A DNA stretch of 26,945 nucleotides from Acanthaster planci (Eukaryota; Echinodermata; Asteroidea; Valvatida; Acanthasteridae): positions 467,603 through 494,547 of the forward strand of contig NW_019091571.1 in assembly GCF_001949145.1 (NCBI RefSeq), read 5' to 3'. The position numbers and the translations under genes are program-made. Shown one piece after another: positions 18,424 to 26,945 of the stretch (positions are counted from its first letter, which is position 1; the number at the start of each line of letters is the position of its first letter). A model generated the notes under the pieces. The model ran no database searches. It was not told where the DNA came from and saw nothing but the letters and a program-made list of their open reading frames with translations.

Positions 18424-19468
18424 CTCAACATGTGACCTCTGAACCCAGACTTGCCCAACATTTTGTAGACTGATTACATGTCCTGACAGTATTTTATGTC
18501 GTGGGAGATTGTGTGTAAAGTGTGTGCCATGTGTGTAACGGGGGGGGTGTCATGTTTCTACTACATTTATGCCGCAAATTCTGTCTGTGACTTCACTTAA
18601 ATCACCTCTTAGACCAGCCTTTTTACTTTTGCTTTAATTGCAAGTGCATTTTCTGCATAATGTCACTGCAAGTATTTTTTTCAGAAAGTCGATCAAGCAG
18701 AAAAAGAGGACAGTATAGTTTATACATGCACCGAATTATGGAGGGGGGGGCAAGCATCTGAGAAATTTTCCTCATCCCCATGAGTTATGACAATGGCTGA
18801 AAAGGTCGACGTTCTCCTTCAGAAGTTCATTGTCAGTATTGAGAAAATTTCTGCTGAAGCTAACAAAATATATTCTAGTTCAAACTAGTACTAGTCTATT
18901 TTCTTTTCTTGACGATTGCCATGACTTTCACTGCATACCAACTGGACTCCAATGATTTAAATGTACATGTATTTCTGAGCGATTTGAAAGTCAGTGCGTC
19001 CGAGTATTTTAGCTTTGATCGTGTGCATCTACATCGAAAGGAAAATACATCTGGAGCCCTTTTTCATGTCTAGGACATATACACCAGTCTATTAATTTAG
19101 CATGGACAAAAACGTAAGAAGAATTAAACATGAAATAATGAAATATCGGCATGAACACAAGTTTCAGAAATGATTTATTAGCTTTGAAAGCTTCTTAGAA
19201 TACGCTTTTTTCATTTATTCGTCAAAAAATTATATTAATATGCATGATAGGACGCACTAAACTATTAAGGATCACACACGGAGTCACGTTGTACGGTCAC
19301 TTCTATGGTCAAGTGACTTTTCCACATGTTTGAGGGCGCTCGTCACATTTGTGATTTGTGTCGCGGATCCGGATAATGCGGGAACTCTCCCTGCATTTCG
19401 TGTTCGTGTAGATACATAACTTTTATCCAATTTTAATACATAAATCGAAGTCTTGATAACAAACCAAG

Positions 19469-19546
19469 ATGTCCAAACGGAAGAAGAGTCGTGCTGTAAT
19501 TGATTCCGATAGCTCCAGTGAGGGTAGTGGCTCCGATTTAGAGGAG
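19469..19546 (+). CDS. RTF1: RTF1 exon 1 with start codon
   Basis: Codons 1-26, [20 protein letters not shown] then GSDLEE, donor GAGGAG/GTAAGC. It matches human [20 protein letters not shown]. The basic start followed by IDSDS is the RTF1 N-terminal signature. The upstream in-frame stop fixes the start. Confidence 0.96.
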
Positions 19547-22500
19547 GTAAGCCTATGCCCACCTCAGCTTGTTTCTCAATCCGATCGCATTGGTCATGTG
19601 CTTGTGCTTTCAAATACAAAATACGCACACGGCCTATTACTGGATAATCAACATTGCTCATCATATCATGGAGGATTTATTCCTCCATGATCATACACGG
19701 TCACACACGTAGTTCTGTGATTGACAGGTGTTTTCGAAAACAATGAATAGCTTTAAAAATTAATTCTTGATATTTATTATAAATCATAAGATGAAAATGG
19801 TCATGGTGGTAAGACTTCGGCTACATTTTTCATTAATACCATGAAAATTGACACTAACACAGGAACTACTTTCGCTGGCCAAACGGAAACGCACAGAACC
19901 AGAGTCAAGTCCAAAGGAGGCAACAACGCAGTCCTCACAGAAGAGTGACACAGAATCAGAAACATCAGAAAGTGACGATGAGGTGAATACGTCATGATTA
20001 TGTCGGCCCCCTCCTAACAATGGACAAATCTGAGGAGTCACCATTCCTTGGGGGCTATCGCACTAACACACATTGTCTTAACTTGAGCGTGTGTACATGC
20101 TTTGGCAAATCACGGCAAGGATGGCCCCGTGGAAGGCCAAGGGCTTCTAATTCTTTCTGCCAGATTTGTCCACATGTATGTATGCAACGTTATTACAAAT
20201 CTCTGGATTTATAAATTTGGTACACAGAAACCAGGGATGTCATTTTCATTGTCATGTTCAGGGATGTGTGGGATGAGGCTTAGTAGGCATGTTTTCAGAA
20301 CTTTAAGGTTTTTACCTACAACCAACTGACAGAAAAGTTAAAAGTTAATGCAAACGAAGACTGAAGGTAAACAAATGAAATGGTATGTTGCGTTTTGTTG
20401 GGCGGTTGAGCTACGCTTGAATTGAAGACTGCTTCCCTGATGCTGTGCTGCAGAGATTTTACGTAAGCTCTAAAACTGACATTCTCAACTAAAGGATACG
20501 TCATGTTCAATGTTGTGTCATAAATAAATAATTATGTGTGGTTGTTACGATATTCATTTTCTTATTTCTCTTTTAGTGGACTGTTGGAGGTAACAAGAAG
20601 AAGAGAAGGGTCAAAAAGAAGGTCACTCAACGGCGAACCTCCAAAGCTCAATCAGAGGACTCGGCACTCAATAGTGACTCTGAGAAGTCGTCTCTGGAAG
20701 AAGGTAAGGCTCCCGGCATTTGGAAGATAGGGCAGTTAAAACCAGCATAACATTCCGGAGCGAGATGCCCTTATGAAATATAAAAATACACAGAATACGT
20801 CATTGACTTTCTGTGCTGTGGAAATCTTCAAATGAATCAAGAAGGTTCCTCGGCCAAAAGAACCCCTGCCAACTCTTTTAACAAAACTTGATAGTAAGAG
20901 GCTGATATTTGGATTTGACTTGAGCACTGACCTCCATCCGACACTTAACCCTTTCATTAGTGTTTTAATGGCTCCGGACTCGTTCACACTCAGTGTGTCC
21001 GAGCACAAGGCCAAAAGCTTCACATCATTGAAAATGCCTACTGGATTCTAAGCTCAAGTCCAGACGCTAGCCCATGTGGTATTTTTCAAGTCCTCAATCA
21101 GAGTGGATTTTTTAGGTTTCCACTTTTTGGCAGTTGTGACTGACTCATTTCAGTACATGACTGCAGTTTTAGTGCTAATCCTAAACCAATTTTAAAGTTT
21201 AATACAGTAAAACTCTAGATTACTCAAAGTCGGTTAACTTGAAACTCCACTTATCTTAAAGACATTCTTCATTCCTGCCAAAAGAATAGGCGTTTATGTA
21301 CAAAATACCTCCGCACTCAAAATGCCCACACGACTACATCGGCTTTACACAAAGTTGTTTAATTATGGGCCGATCTAAAAAGACTGCTGCCAAATTACTA
21401 ACGATGAGTGGAAAAAGAACACAGAGACTTTAGTTTTGAGTCATTTCTGCAAACTGCACTTCATCTTTTTGCATGGATACACAAACGTGCTTGCTGCCAG
21501 TGAAATTGTAATCCACTCGCCGGACTGCAACCTAAACAAATCCTAGCTTTCAAGTAGGCCTGATTGCCTATCCCGGCCTGATTGTAGCCCACACGCACGC
21601 GGTCCAATCGTTGATTCTTTATGGTGGCCATGTGACCGCCCTGAAGGAAGCTTTGTGCATGCCACGGCTAAAGCCTGGCTGCACTGCCTGCCCAATTGCA
21701 GCACTCACGTGCTGCTCACATGCGTCACCGAATTTCACTCAAATTTTTTTTAAAAAGGAAGGTAAGGGAATGGGCAAAACAAACAAAAACACACAAATAT
21801 TGTATCTATTTATTTTTTTTTACACGCTAACATTTTCAAATGCAAAATGGTGCACCCTCAAGCAATTAAAAAGGGAGGATTATGTGGCCAAACAGGAAAA
21901 TCCAGGGCCCAGCCAGCCCCAGCCAAGCAAGCAAGCACAGGGCTATGCACTTCATGTGTGCTGAATGGAAGAATTGTCACAAAAAGTACACAGTTTTGGT
22001 GTTTAATGTTTTATTTTTCAGTAGAATAGAAAATTTTACATAAGAAAAAAAAGGAAATATCAGCAAACTAATGCTTTTAGAAGCAATTCGTTCTGAAGGA
22101 AATAACCAATTATAACGCCTCCAATAGAGTACCGAAGTGAATATGTCACGCGTACAATTAGTGTGTAAAAGGCATTAGCGCGAGAACCAGCGAGTGAACC
22201 AACACCCGTGCGTACTCCATTCGTTTGAACTGCACTTTCTGGTTTACGGTGACATCACACTTCGGTACTCTATAGACACCGCGGGGCAAGTAGGGTTACT
22301 TGTGCATACACAATGTTTTATCCGAGAGCTTGCAAGAAATTTACAGGCTTACACAGGTTGGACTCAAACCCATGTCCTTCTGCTTACAAGTGGAGATCTG
22401 TGTATTAACCACTCAACCACCAAGCTTACCGGGATTAGCTCATCCAAACCTGATTTTTTTTTACATATGTCTGTACCTTTGTCACACGTGAATGTTTTAC

Positions 22501-25500
22501 TCTCTGACCTGATGCCACACCCAGGCGAGGTGTCTGACTCAGACAGCAGTGATTCTCTCTCACCATCGGGTGATTCCGACTTGTCGGATGATGAGCCACA
22601 GTTCAAGGATGGCTATGACGAGAATCTGATGGGGGATGAGGAAGACAAGGCCCGGCTGGCTCAGATGACCGAGATGGAGAGAGAACAGGAGATCTTCAAC
22701 CGACTGGAGAAACGGGAGGTTGCCAAAACAAGGTCAAGAAGGAACACCTAATACCTCTTACCCTTTTCTGCTGCTGTATGAGCCTCATGATTTTTTCACC
22801 AACTGTAGAGTTACCAAATTTGTAGTTAGATTTGAAACTTTGGTGCTAAAATTTTTCATTCAGTAGTTTTACTAGGAATGTTGACAAACAAAAAAGGTTG
22901 CTTCAGACTGTCCAACTTGACATCAATATATCTTCGGCTGAAATTTACTTCTTCTTTTTTTGAAGGCTGGTAGATCAGGCATACAACCTGTCCAGTGTCC
23001 ACAGAGTGACTGATTTCTTCATTTATGACCTCATGTGCATGCTTCTACAGACTGAAAAACAGTGGACAAAGTCTTGTGCAGAAGTGCGTTTTTTCCCCCA
23101 GACTTTGCAGCTGCATGCCTGATAAATTTGGAATTGTTGTTGCTTGTGCCTTACAAAAATGCTGAATTTCTCTACGTTGAGTGGCACAGGTTGATGCAAA
23201 GTCAATCACTGTGTTCATTTGGAATGCATTCCTTTTCTTCAACAATAATCCAATTAGGTTAAATGAATAGTTCATTTTCCTTAAGTAAATTTATGTTTCT
23301 AGCAGACTAAAGTGGCTGTACACATCTTTGTCCAATCAGGTTTGAGATTGAGCGGAAGCTGCGGCAGGCCAAGAGGGAGCGCAAGCGACAGAAGCGCGAC
23401 CGGCTGGCCAAGGAACAAGGCAACAGCGGCGGCATCCTGAGCGGCAGCCGACTGGCCTCCCGCAGCGACATCAGCAAGGAGAGACGCCGTACCATTGAAG
23501 ACAAGAAGGACCGCAAGGCGCAGGCCATCCTCAACCTCAAGGCAGAGAGGGAAAAAAAAGAGAAAAAGAAGACAGGTGAGGATGACCCCTGACCCTAATC
23601 CTAGAACTGAACCCCGACATTACTTCTAACACAACTCCTGAAATAGAAGATATGAAGATCCACACTCAAGACCAAAGATGAAAGCAGGTGGCATTGAGTT
23701 CTCTGACCATTACACAAAAACTGAACCCCAACACTGACTAATCCTGAGAGCAGAGAAGTTGAAGAATACAGGTTATTTAACTGTAAACACATCCTGACCA
23801 GAAGCATAACTCTTACCATGATTTAGAGCTTGATTCTGATCTCAGTTTTTACCTTTAACATATCTTTTATCTCAACCCAGGAGCCTCATCTTGTTCCAAT
23901 TGCAGCCTTAACCTGTACAACAATTCACAAGGGAAAGGAAAGAAAGGAAAATAAATTGGGCTCAGCAAATGGAAATCTAAGCCTAATTCTACTTTCAGCA
24001 TCATTGTAACGTAGCCGCTGCCCTAAATTTTAGCCCCTACCACCTAGATTCTAACATCTTCACTTACACAACCAGGACCAGGTTATTTGATAGCACTGAG
24101 CTGAGGAAATTTTACTCAGGTTCTTGGATGTTGGGGTGTGTAGCAGGCCTCTCATTTTGCTGGTGTTATTATTCTTAGATGGAGCAGAATATTTGTGGAA
24201 GTCTATGCAGTGATTCAATTCTGCATTCAAAGTCCAGGCGTAAGATTTCTTGGTACCCAAAATACATTTCAAACTGGCCTTTTGCAGACTGTGGTCGAAA
24301 AGTGTCTGAACTGACAAGCTGTTGCCACTTGAATGGGTTCCTATACATAGCCCAGCAGTCTGTATTGTAACATTGTCAAGGAGTCTGGCTATTTGAACCT
24401 CAGTCTTGTTCAAGATGCAAAGATTTGATGGTGAAACAACTATTTTACAGACACCCTTCTGACAAGAAGAGAACCACTGAAGGCAAGTGATGTTTACTCT
24501 GACGATGATGACGAAGATGAGGAAGAGGAAAAGAAGAAGGATTCTTCAGATTCCTCAAGTAGTTCATCCTACGGAGGCTCAGATGAAGAGCGTAGCGAGT
24601 AAGTCATACGACGTCACCTAGTTTGTAGTTGTCATGGAAGTTTGTTGTTGCGGTGAAAATGTCGAGTCCTCTCAAAGACATCAGGATTCCTTGGTGGGAT
24701 GAGTTTACAGAAAGTACGATAGCCCTCTCTCTTAAACAAAGCTTATAGGAAAACTGACTAGGTGCTTACATATTAATTGTAAAGAAACAAGAAATTGACC
24801 TGAGTGGGATTGGAACCTGCAACCTCCAGAACACACGTACCTACACTCTGCCAACAAAGCTACCAAGCCCATATTCTGTCGGGTTTATCACCTGCTTCAC
24901 TCTTTGGCTCCAGAAATGGTCTGTAAGGCAGTGTCCAACAGTTATGACTATGGCTGAAAATGACACATGTCTGTATGGCAAGTAGTCACAGCCAGTTGAT
25001 CAGATGATGGTAAGCATCCCGGCTGCAACGTGGTCCAGGATTTTTACCATCTGGGTAATATTGAAGGTGTTGTGGTTTGCACACATGTATGTTTTCACTG
25101 TGAGTGTGACAAACCAAGCATCTTGAGGTGAATAATAGTAGCAAGCGTGGTCTTGATGGAAAAAAGTTGAGGGAGTCCTTCACAATGTGTTATTATGTCC
25201 AATATTGTCAATCTCATTTCCAGCCTTACATTGTATCCTGTTCAATGAACCTTCCCTGCCATTTTTTTTTCTTTGGCAAGCAACTAATTTGGTTTAGAGG
25301 GAAGTTTGAGCTTGTGCGAAAAATGGAAATCGTTGATATAATGCAAATGACTTGGTGCACCGAGAAATTGCAAATGATGTGCATATTAAATGTAGGGATT
25401 CTACACGACTCAAAAAAATTTATGGATCATATTCACTTGTTGACCCCTGCAGCCAATTGGACTCTGAAACATATGACTGAGCAATTACATTATCATTCAC

Positions 25501-26355
25501 ATTCTGTGATGCTTATCCAATCGTGAACTTGCATAAGTAAAATCAATGAGGTTGACACTTGCCTGAAATTTTGACGGGCAAATGTCTGATCCTTTTATAT
25601 TTTTGAGCAGTGTATACAAGGGAAAATAGACCAGATTTTGTGAGAGTCCAAATTGACGTGACACCAGCACTATGAAGGTCGTCTGAGTTCAATACGAGTG
25701 TTTTTTCGTTATTTTTCCTTTCTCCTTTGCCTTTTTTCCCCATTTCAGTGAGGATGAAACGCCAAGGGTTACGTTCATTTCCACCAAAGAGGAGCTCTCC
25801 AAAATCAGGTTGTCAAGGCATAAAATGGAAAGGTGAGGTATCTCCTCTGATATACTCGTTCGGTTATCCCGATGTGTGTCTTTCTATCAGCAGAAGTTTG
25901 GTTAGGACAAGCCTTTTTCAGAACCACAGAATCTGTCTAATTACATGATTTTGGTCAGCCACTTGTACTTTTTCATTTGTTTTTTCAAAATTAATCGAAT
26001 TTCTGTCTTTTTGGAACTATAACCTTGAAATTTTGTTATCAGTGTACAGGACAGTCACAGCACATGACGTGGTTCTTGTGCCAAAGTGGACATTGTGACA
26101 TATACATAACGTTATTACACATTGTTTATTAAACAATTTTAGCCAACTGAACTAAGAGATTCAATGATTTAGCATCTTTTTTTGGACTCAGAAGATTGTT
26201 TCCTGTTGATTTTATGTCCCATTTTGGTGAGTGTTTTTCTATTTGCTTTGATTCTTGTCAATAGATGGGTACACATGCCGTTCTTTGCTGACACGGTCAT
26301 TGGATGCTATGTACGCATTGGGATAGGTTCCAATGGAGGTCGACCGATATATAGA
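19469..26355 (+). CDS. RTF1: RTF1, Paf1-complex-associated transcription elongation factor, 8 exons, 3' incomplete
   Basis: RTF1 works with the Paf1 complex on elongating RNA polymerase II, promotes H2B ubiquitination and binds Spt5 through its Plus3 domain. Exons: 19469-19546, 19863-19982, 20577-20703, 22525-22732, 23340-23575, 24451-24598, 25749-25832, 26265-26355 (or 26359). They join in frame for 364 codons. Signatures are [55 protein letters not shown] and [15 protein letters not shown]...VRIGIG. The start is firm: an in-frame TAA lies 12 nt upstream (19457) and A is at -3. Human RTF1 is about 710 residues, so roughly half the protein is present. The gene is divergent from Claspin. Confidence 0.97.
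19547..19862 (+). other. RTF1 intron 1 with short hairpin
   Basis: 316-bp GT-AG intron. Arms 19665-19675 and 19681-19691 (atcatggagga) form an 11-bp perfect hairpin. Nothing else is seen. Confidence 0.7.
19863..19982 (+). CDS. RTF1: RTF1 exon 2
   Basis: Codons 27-66. Acceptor ctaacacag, donor [32 protein letters not shown] matches human [20 protein letters not shown] and ends [13 protein letters not shown] as in human SDSETSDSDDE. Its antisense frame is also open, which explains a minus-strand shadow ORF. Confidence 0.96.
19983..20576 (+). other. RTF1 intron 2, nothing recognised
   Basis: 594-bp GT-AG intron. Short open frames are unsupported. Confidence 0.75.
20577..20703 (+). CDS. RTF1: RTF1 exon 3
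   Basis: Codons 67-108 plus one base. Acceptor atttctcttttag, donor GAAGAAG/GTAAGG. It starts [15 protein letters not shown], matching human WTFGSNKNKKKGKARK, and is basic then acidic. The split Gly codon (G/GC) rebuilds [10 protein letters not shown] at the junction, as in human. Confidence 0.95.
22124..22273. mobile_element. Inverted-repeat element (MITE-like), 150 bp
   Basis: The 16-bp ends ATAGAGTACCGAAGTG (22124-22139) and its exact complement (22258-22273) enclose a non-coding centre. A further shared ATGTCAC just inside each end, offset by a base, suggests longer decayed terminal repeats. There is no clear target duplication. Confidence 0.6.
22355..22433 (-). repeat. tRNA-derived SINE head (Leu/Ser-like)
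   Basis: On the minus strand the unit reads GGTGGTTGAGTGGTTAA (box A region; 22409-22419 covers TGGTTGAGTGG), then GGGTTTGAGTCC (box B, 22360-22371). The spacing is that of a tRNA with a long variable arm. The first part resembles the Leu/Ser tRNA stretch GGCCGAGTGGTTAA. Stem pairing is decayed, so it is a SINE and not a tRNA gene. Confidence 0.65.
22525..22732 (+). CDS. RTF1: RTF1 exon 4: [16 protein letters not shown] segment
   Basis: Codons 109-177. Acceptor ccacacccag, donor [32 protein letters not shown] and [20 protein letters not shown] match human [20 protein letters not shown] and [20 protein letters not shown]. An open frame runs in from 22194 through intronic repeats; I treat this as chance. 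Confidence 0.97.
22733..23339 (+). other. RTF1 intron 4, nothing recognised
   Basis: 607-bp GT-AG intron, AT-rich, no feature seen. Confidence 0.75.
23340..23575 (+). CDS. RTF1: RTF1 exon 5: basic coiled-coil-like region
   Basis: Codons 178-256. Acceptor gtccaatcag, donor [33 protein letters not shown] matches human [20 protein letters not shown], and [15 protein letters not shown] matches MEELKAEREKRKN. It is highly charged and helical, and markedly richer in GC (Arg CGC/CGG, Gly GGC codons) than neighbouring exons and introns. Confidence 0.96.
23576..24450 (+). other. RTF1 intron 5 with degenerate AACCCYNAC repeats
   Basis: 875-bp GT-AG intron. From about 23585 to 24060 it repeats loosely a pattern like actgaaccccgaca (23606) and actgaaccccaaca (23720), with cctaatcct-type pieces between. 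This may be an old, decayed tandem array. Confidence 0.45.
24451..24598 (+). CDS. RTF1: RTF1 exon 6: [14 protein letters not shown]
   Basis: Codons 257-305. Acceptor caactattttacag, donor [31 protein letters not shown] matches human [20 protein letters not shown], followed by a serine-rich [16 protein letters not shown]. Confidence 0.96.
24599..25748 (+). other. RTF1 intron 6 with SINE
   Basis: 1150-bp GT-AG intron. It holds the 24785-24883 SINE. The remainder shows nothing I recognise. Confidence 0.75.
24785..24883 (-). repeat. tRNA-derived SINE head (Lys/Glu-type D arm)
   Basis: On the minus strand it reads TAGCTTTGTTGGCAGAG (24846-24862), close to the tRNA box A region TAGCTCAGTTGGTAGAG, then GGAGGTTGCAGGTTCCAATCC with box B at 24806-24817. 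The order and ~30-nt spacing are those of a tRNA. Mismatched stems and an AT-rich trailing sequence indicate a SINE. Confidence 0.75.
25749..25832 (+). CDS. RTF1: RTF1 exon 7: start of Plus3 domain
   Basis: Codons 306-333. Acceptor ccccatttcag, donor [28 protein letters not shown] matches human PEELNRVRLSRHKLER, the opening helix of Plus3, the domain that binds the phosphorylated Spt5 repeat region. Confidence 0.96.
25833..26264 (+). other. RTF1 intron 7, nothing recognised
   Basis: 432-bp GT-AG intron, no feature seen. Confidence 0.75.
26265..26355 (+). CDS. RTF1: RTF1 exon 8: Plus3 core, donor uncertain
   Basis: Codons 334-364. Acceptor gattcttgtcaatag. [20 protein letters not shown] then [10 protein letters not shown] matches human [20 protein letters not shown] and GNHNSKPVYR. 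The end is either AGA/GTAGGT (26355, better donor) or GTAG/GTTGTG (26359, phase 1). Both can continue into the expected VAEITG in the next exon, which lies beyond the window. Confidence 0.93.
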
Positions 26356-26945
26356 GTAGGTTGTGCTTTGATGTCTCTCAGCTCTGACAATTCATGGTCA
26401 ACTCGTATTTGACCTTGTGTTTTGATGCTTCTGGATTTTGTGCACAATTGTTCCTTTAGTGAGTGAAATGCAGTGGATATGTGTAGGCCTAATACGTTCT
26501 CATCAGTAGGCCGCAGGAAGCAATGTACAGTTTTCCCATGGTCACATATTCACTGTGTTGGACTGGATGCAATGTTTACGAGGAAATGGTAGCGTCTGAT
26601 TGGTTCCCAGGACATAAGGTCACATTTTATCAGCCAGTAGCATATTACATAAAAGACTGCACAGGCTTTCTGTGTAATCGTAGACTAGAGATTTCATCAC
26701 TTATAGTAGATGGATTTTGAAGAGAAACAGTCCGTTGAATTTTGGATTCTGAATGAAGTTGACTTGATTGGTGTAATGAGTATTAGTTACTGGGAAACTT
26801 CACTTTATTAAGCCTCCTATGCTGAAGTCACTCTTTGGGTCATTTGGTAAACACCTCAAGGAAGCACAGCTGTGTTGTGTTGTGCACTGCACCAACAGTC
26901 CCTCACAGGAATATCAGATTGCACTTTTGTGCTACCCAACAACTG
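26356..26945 (+). other. Start of RTF1 intron 8, nothing recognised
   Basis: No continuation of the Plus3 domain (expected VAEITG...YQLGG) is found in any plus-strand frame up to the window edge. Confidence 0.7.

Larger units (their letters stand above)
17643..19468. promoter_or_regulatory. Shared upstream region of Claspin and RTF1
   Basis: This 1.8-kb interval separates the first recognised Claspin exon from the RTF1 start codon, the genes diverging. It should contain both promoters and any missing Claspin 5' exons. I find no TATA box I can defend. CpG density rises near 19330-19410, just before RTF1. A TTGGCGCG site (18416-18423) resembles an E2F site. The palindromes at 17982-18001 and 18076-18160 fall inside. 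The vertebrate-like Claspin N-terminus could not be found here. Confidence 0.5.
20704..22524 (+). other. RTF1 intron 3, repeat-bearing
   Basis: 1821-bp GT-AG intron, the longest traced in the window. It contains the 22124-22273 inverted repeat and the 22355-22433 SINE, listed separately. Around 21555-21585 gcctgattg is directly repeated. No further exon is seen. Confidence 0.8.

Noticed and set aside
19284-19664. 126-codon minus-strand ORF across RTF1 exon 1 as a Claspin 5' exon
   Set aside because: It shows no Claspin-like composition and simply overlaps the antisense of RTF1 exon 1 and its promoter.
22355-22433. Functional tRNA gene
   Set aside because: The acceptor and anticodon stems do not pair well and box B departs from consensus (GGGTTTGAGTCC). 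It is better explained as a SINE; the same applies to 24785-24883.
22194-22751. 185-codon plus-strand ORF as a stand-alone gene
   Set aside because: Its second half is RTF1 exon 4. The first half runs through the inverted repeat and the SINE in the intron and then the acceptor; the cccag/GC junction gives the conserved [10 protein letters not shown] only when spliced.
1-26945. CRISPR array, U12-type introns, rRNA
   Set aside because: No regular repeat-spacer pattern; none of the donors starts ATATCCTT or GTATCCTT; no rRNA-like stretch.

Overview
This window is intron-rich animal nuclear DNA. It has short exons with GT-AG borders, AT-rich introns, tRNA-derived SINEs and small inverted-repeat transposons. 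It carries parts of two conserved nuclear genes placed head to head. The proteins are metazoan, and the repeat types would fit a marine invertebrate, possibly an echinoderm-like deuterostome. The species guess is inference only. There is no bacterial-style operon, CRISPR array or rRNA.

Minus strand, about 807-17642: a Claspin (CLSPN) orthologue. I traced twenty exons whose phases join without a break into 1442 codons (4326 nt). They cover an N-proximal acidic segment, a PIP-box-like motif, an SQ/TQ-rich segment, two Chk1-binding motifs ([10 protein letters not shown]), the acidic patch, the conserved MRC1-type block ([17 protein letters not shown]) and most of the C-terminus. The N-terminal start and the last C-terminal exon were not found. 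One intron (2292-3535) has a GC donor.

Plus strand, 19469 to the right edge: the first eight exons of RTF1, the Paf1-complex-associated elongation factor. They run from the true start codon through the acidic and basic N-terminal half into the first part of the Plus3 domain. The rest lies beyond the window.

Between them (about 17.64-19.47 kb) is the shared upstream region. It holds a near-perfect 39-bp-arm palindrome (18076-18160), an E2F-like site and one speculative Claspin start exon.

The introns carry one hAT-type MITE with an 8-bp target duplication (11992-12428), three other inverted-repeat elements, two tRNA-derived SINEs (22355-22433 and 24785-24883), two strong short hairpins and a degenerate tandem repeat (363-560). 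I see no clearly undescribed system. The points most worth a second look are the head-to-head Claspin/RTF1 pair, the GC-AG intron, the two Chk1-binding motifs ending consecutive exons, and the palindrome lying where Claspin's N-terminus should be.
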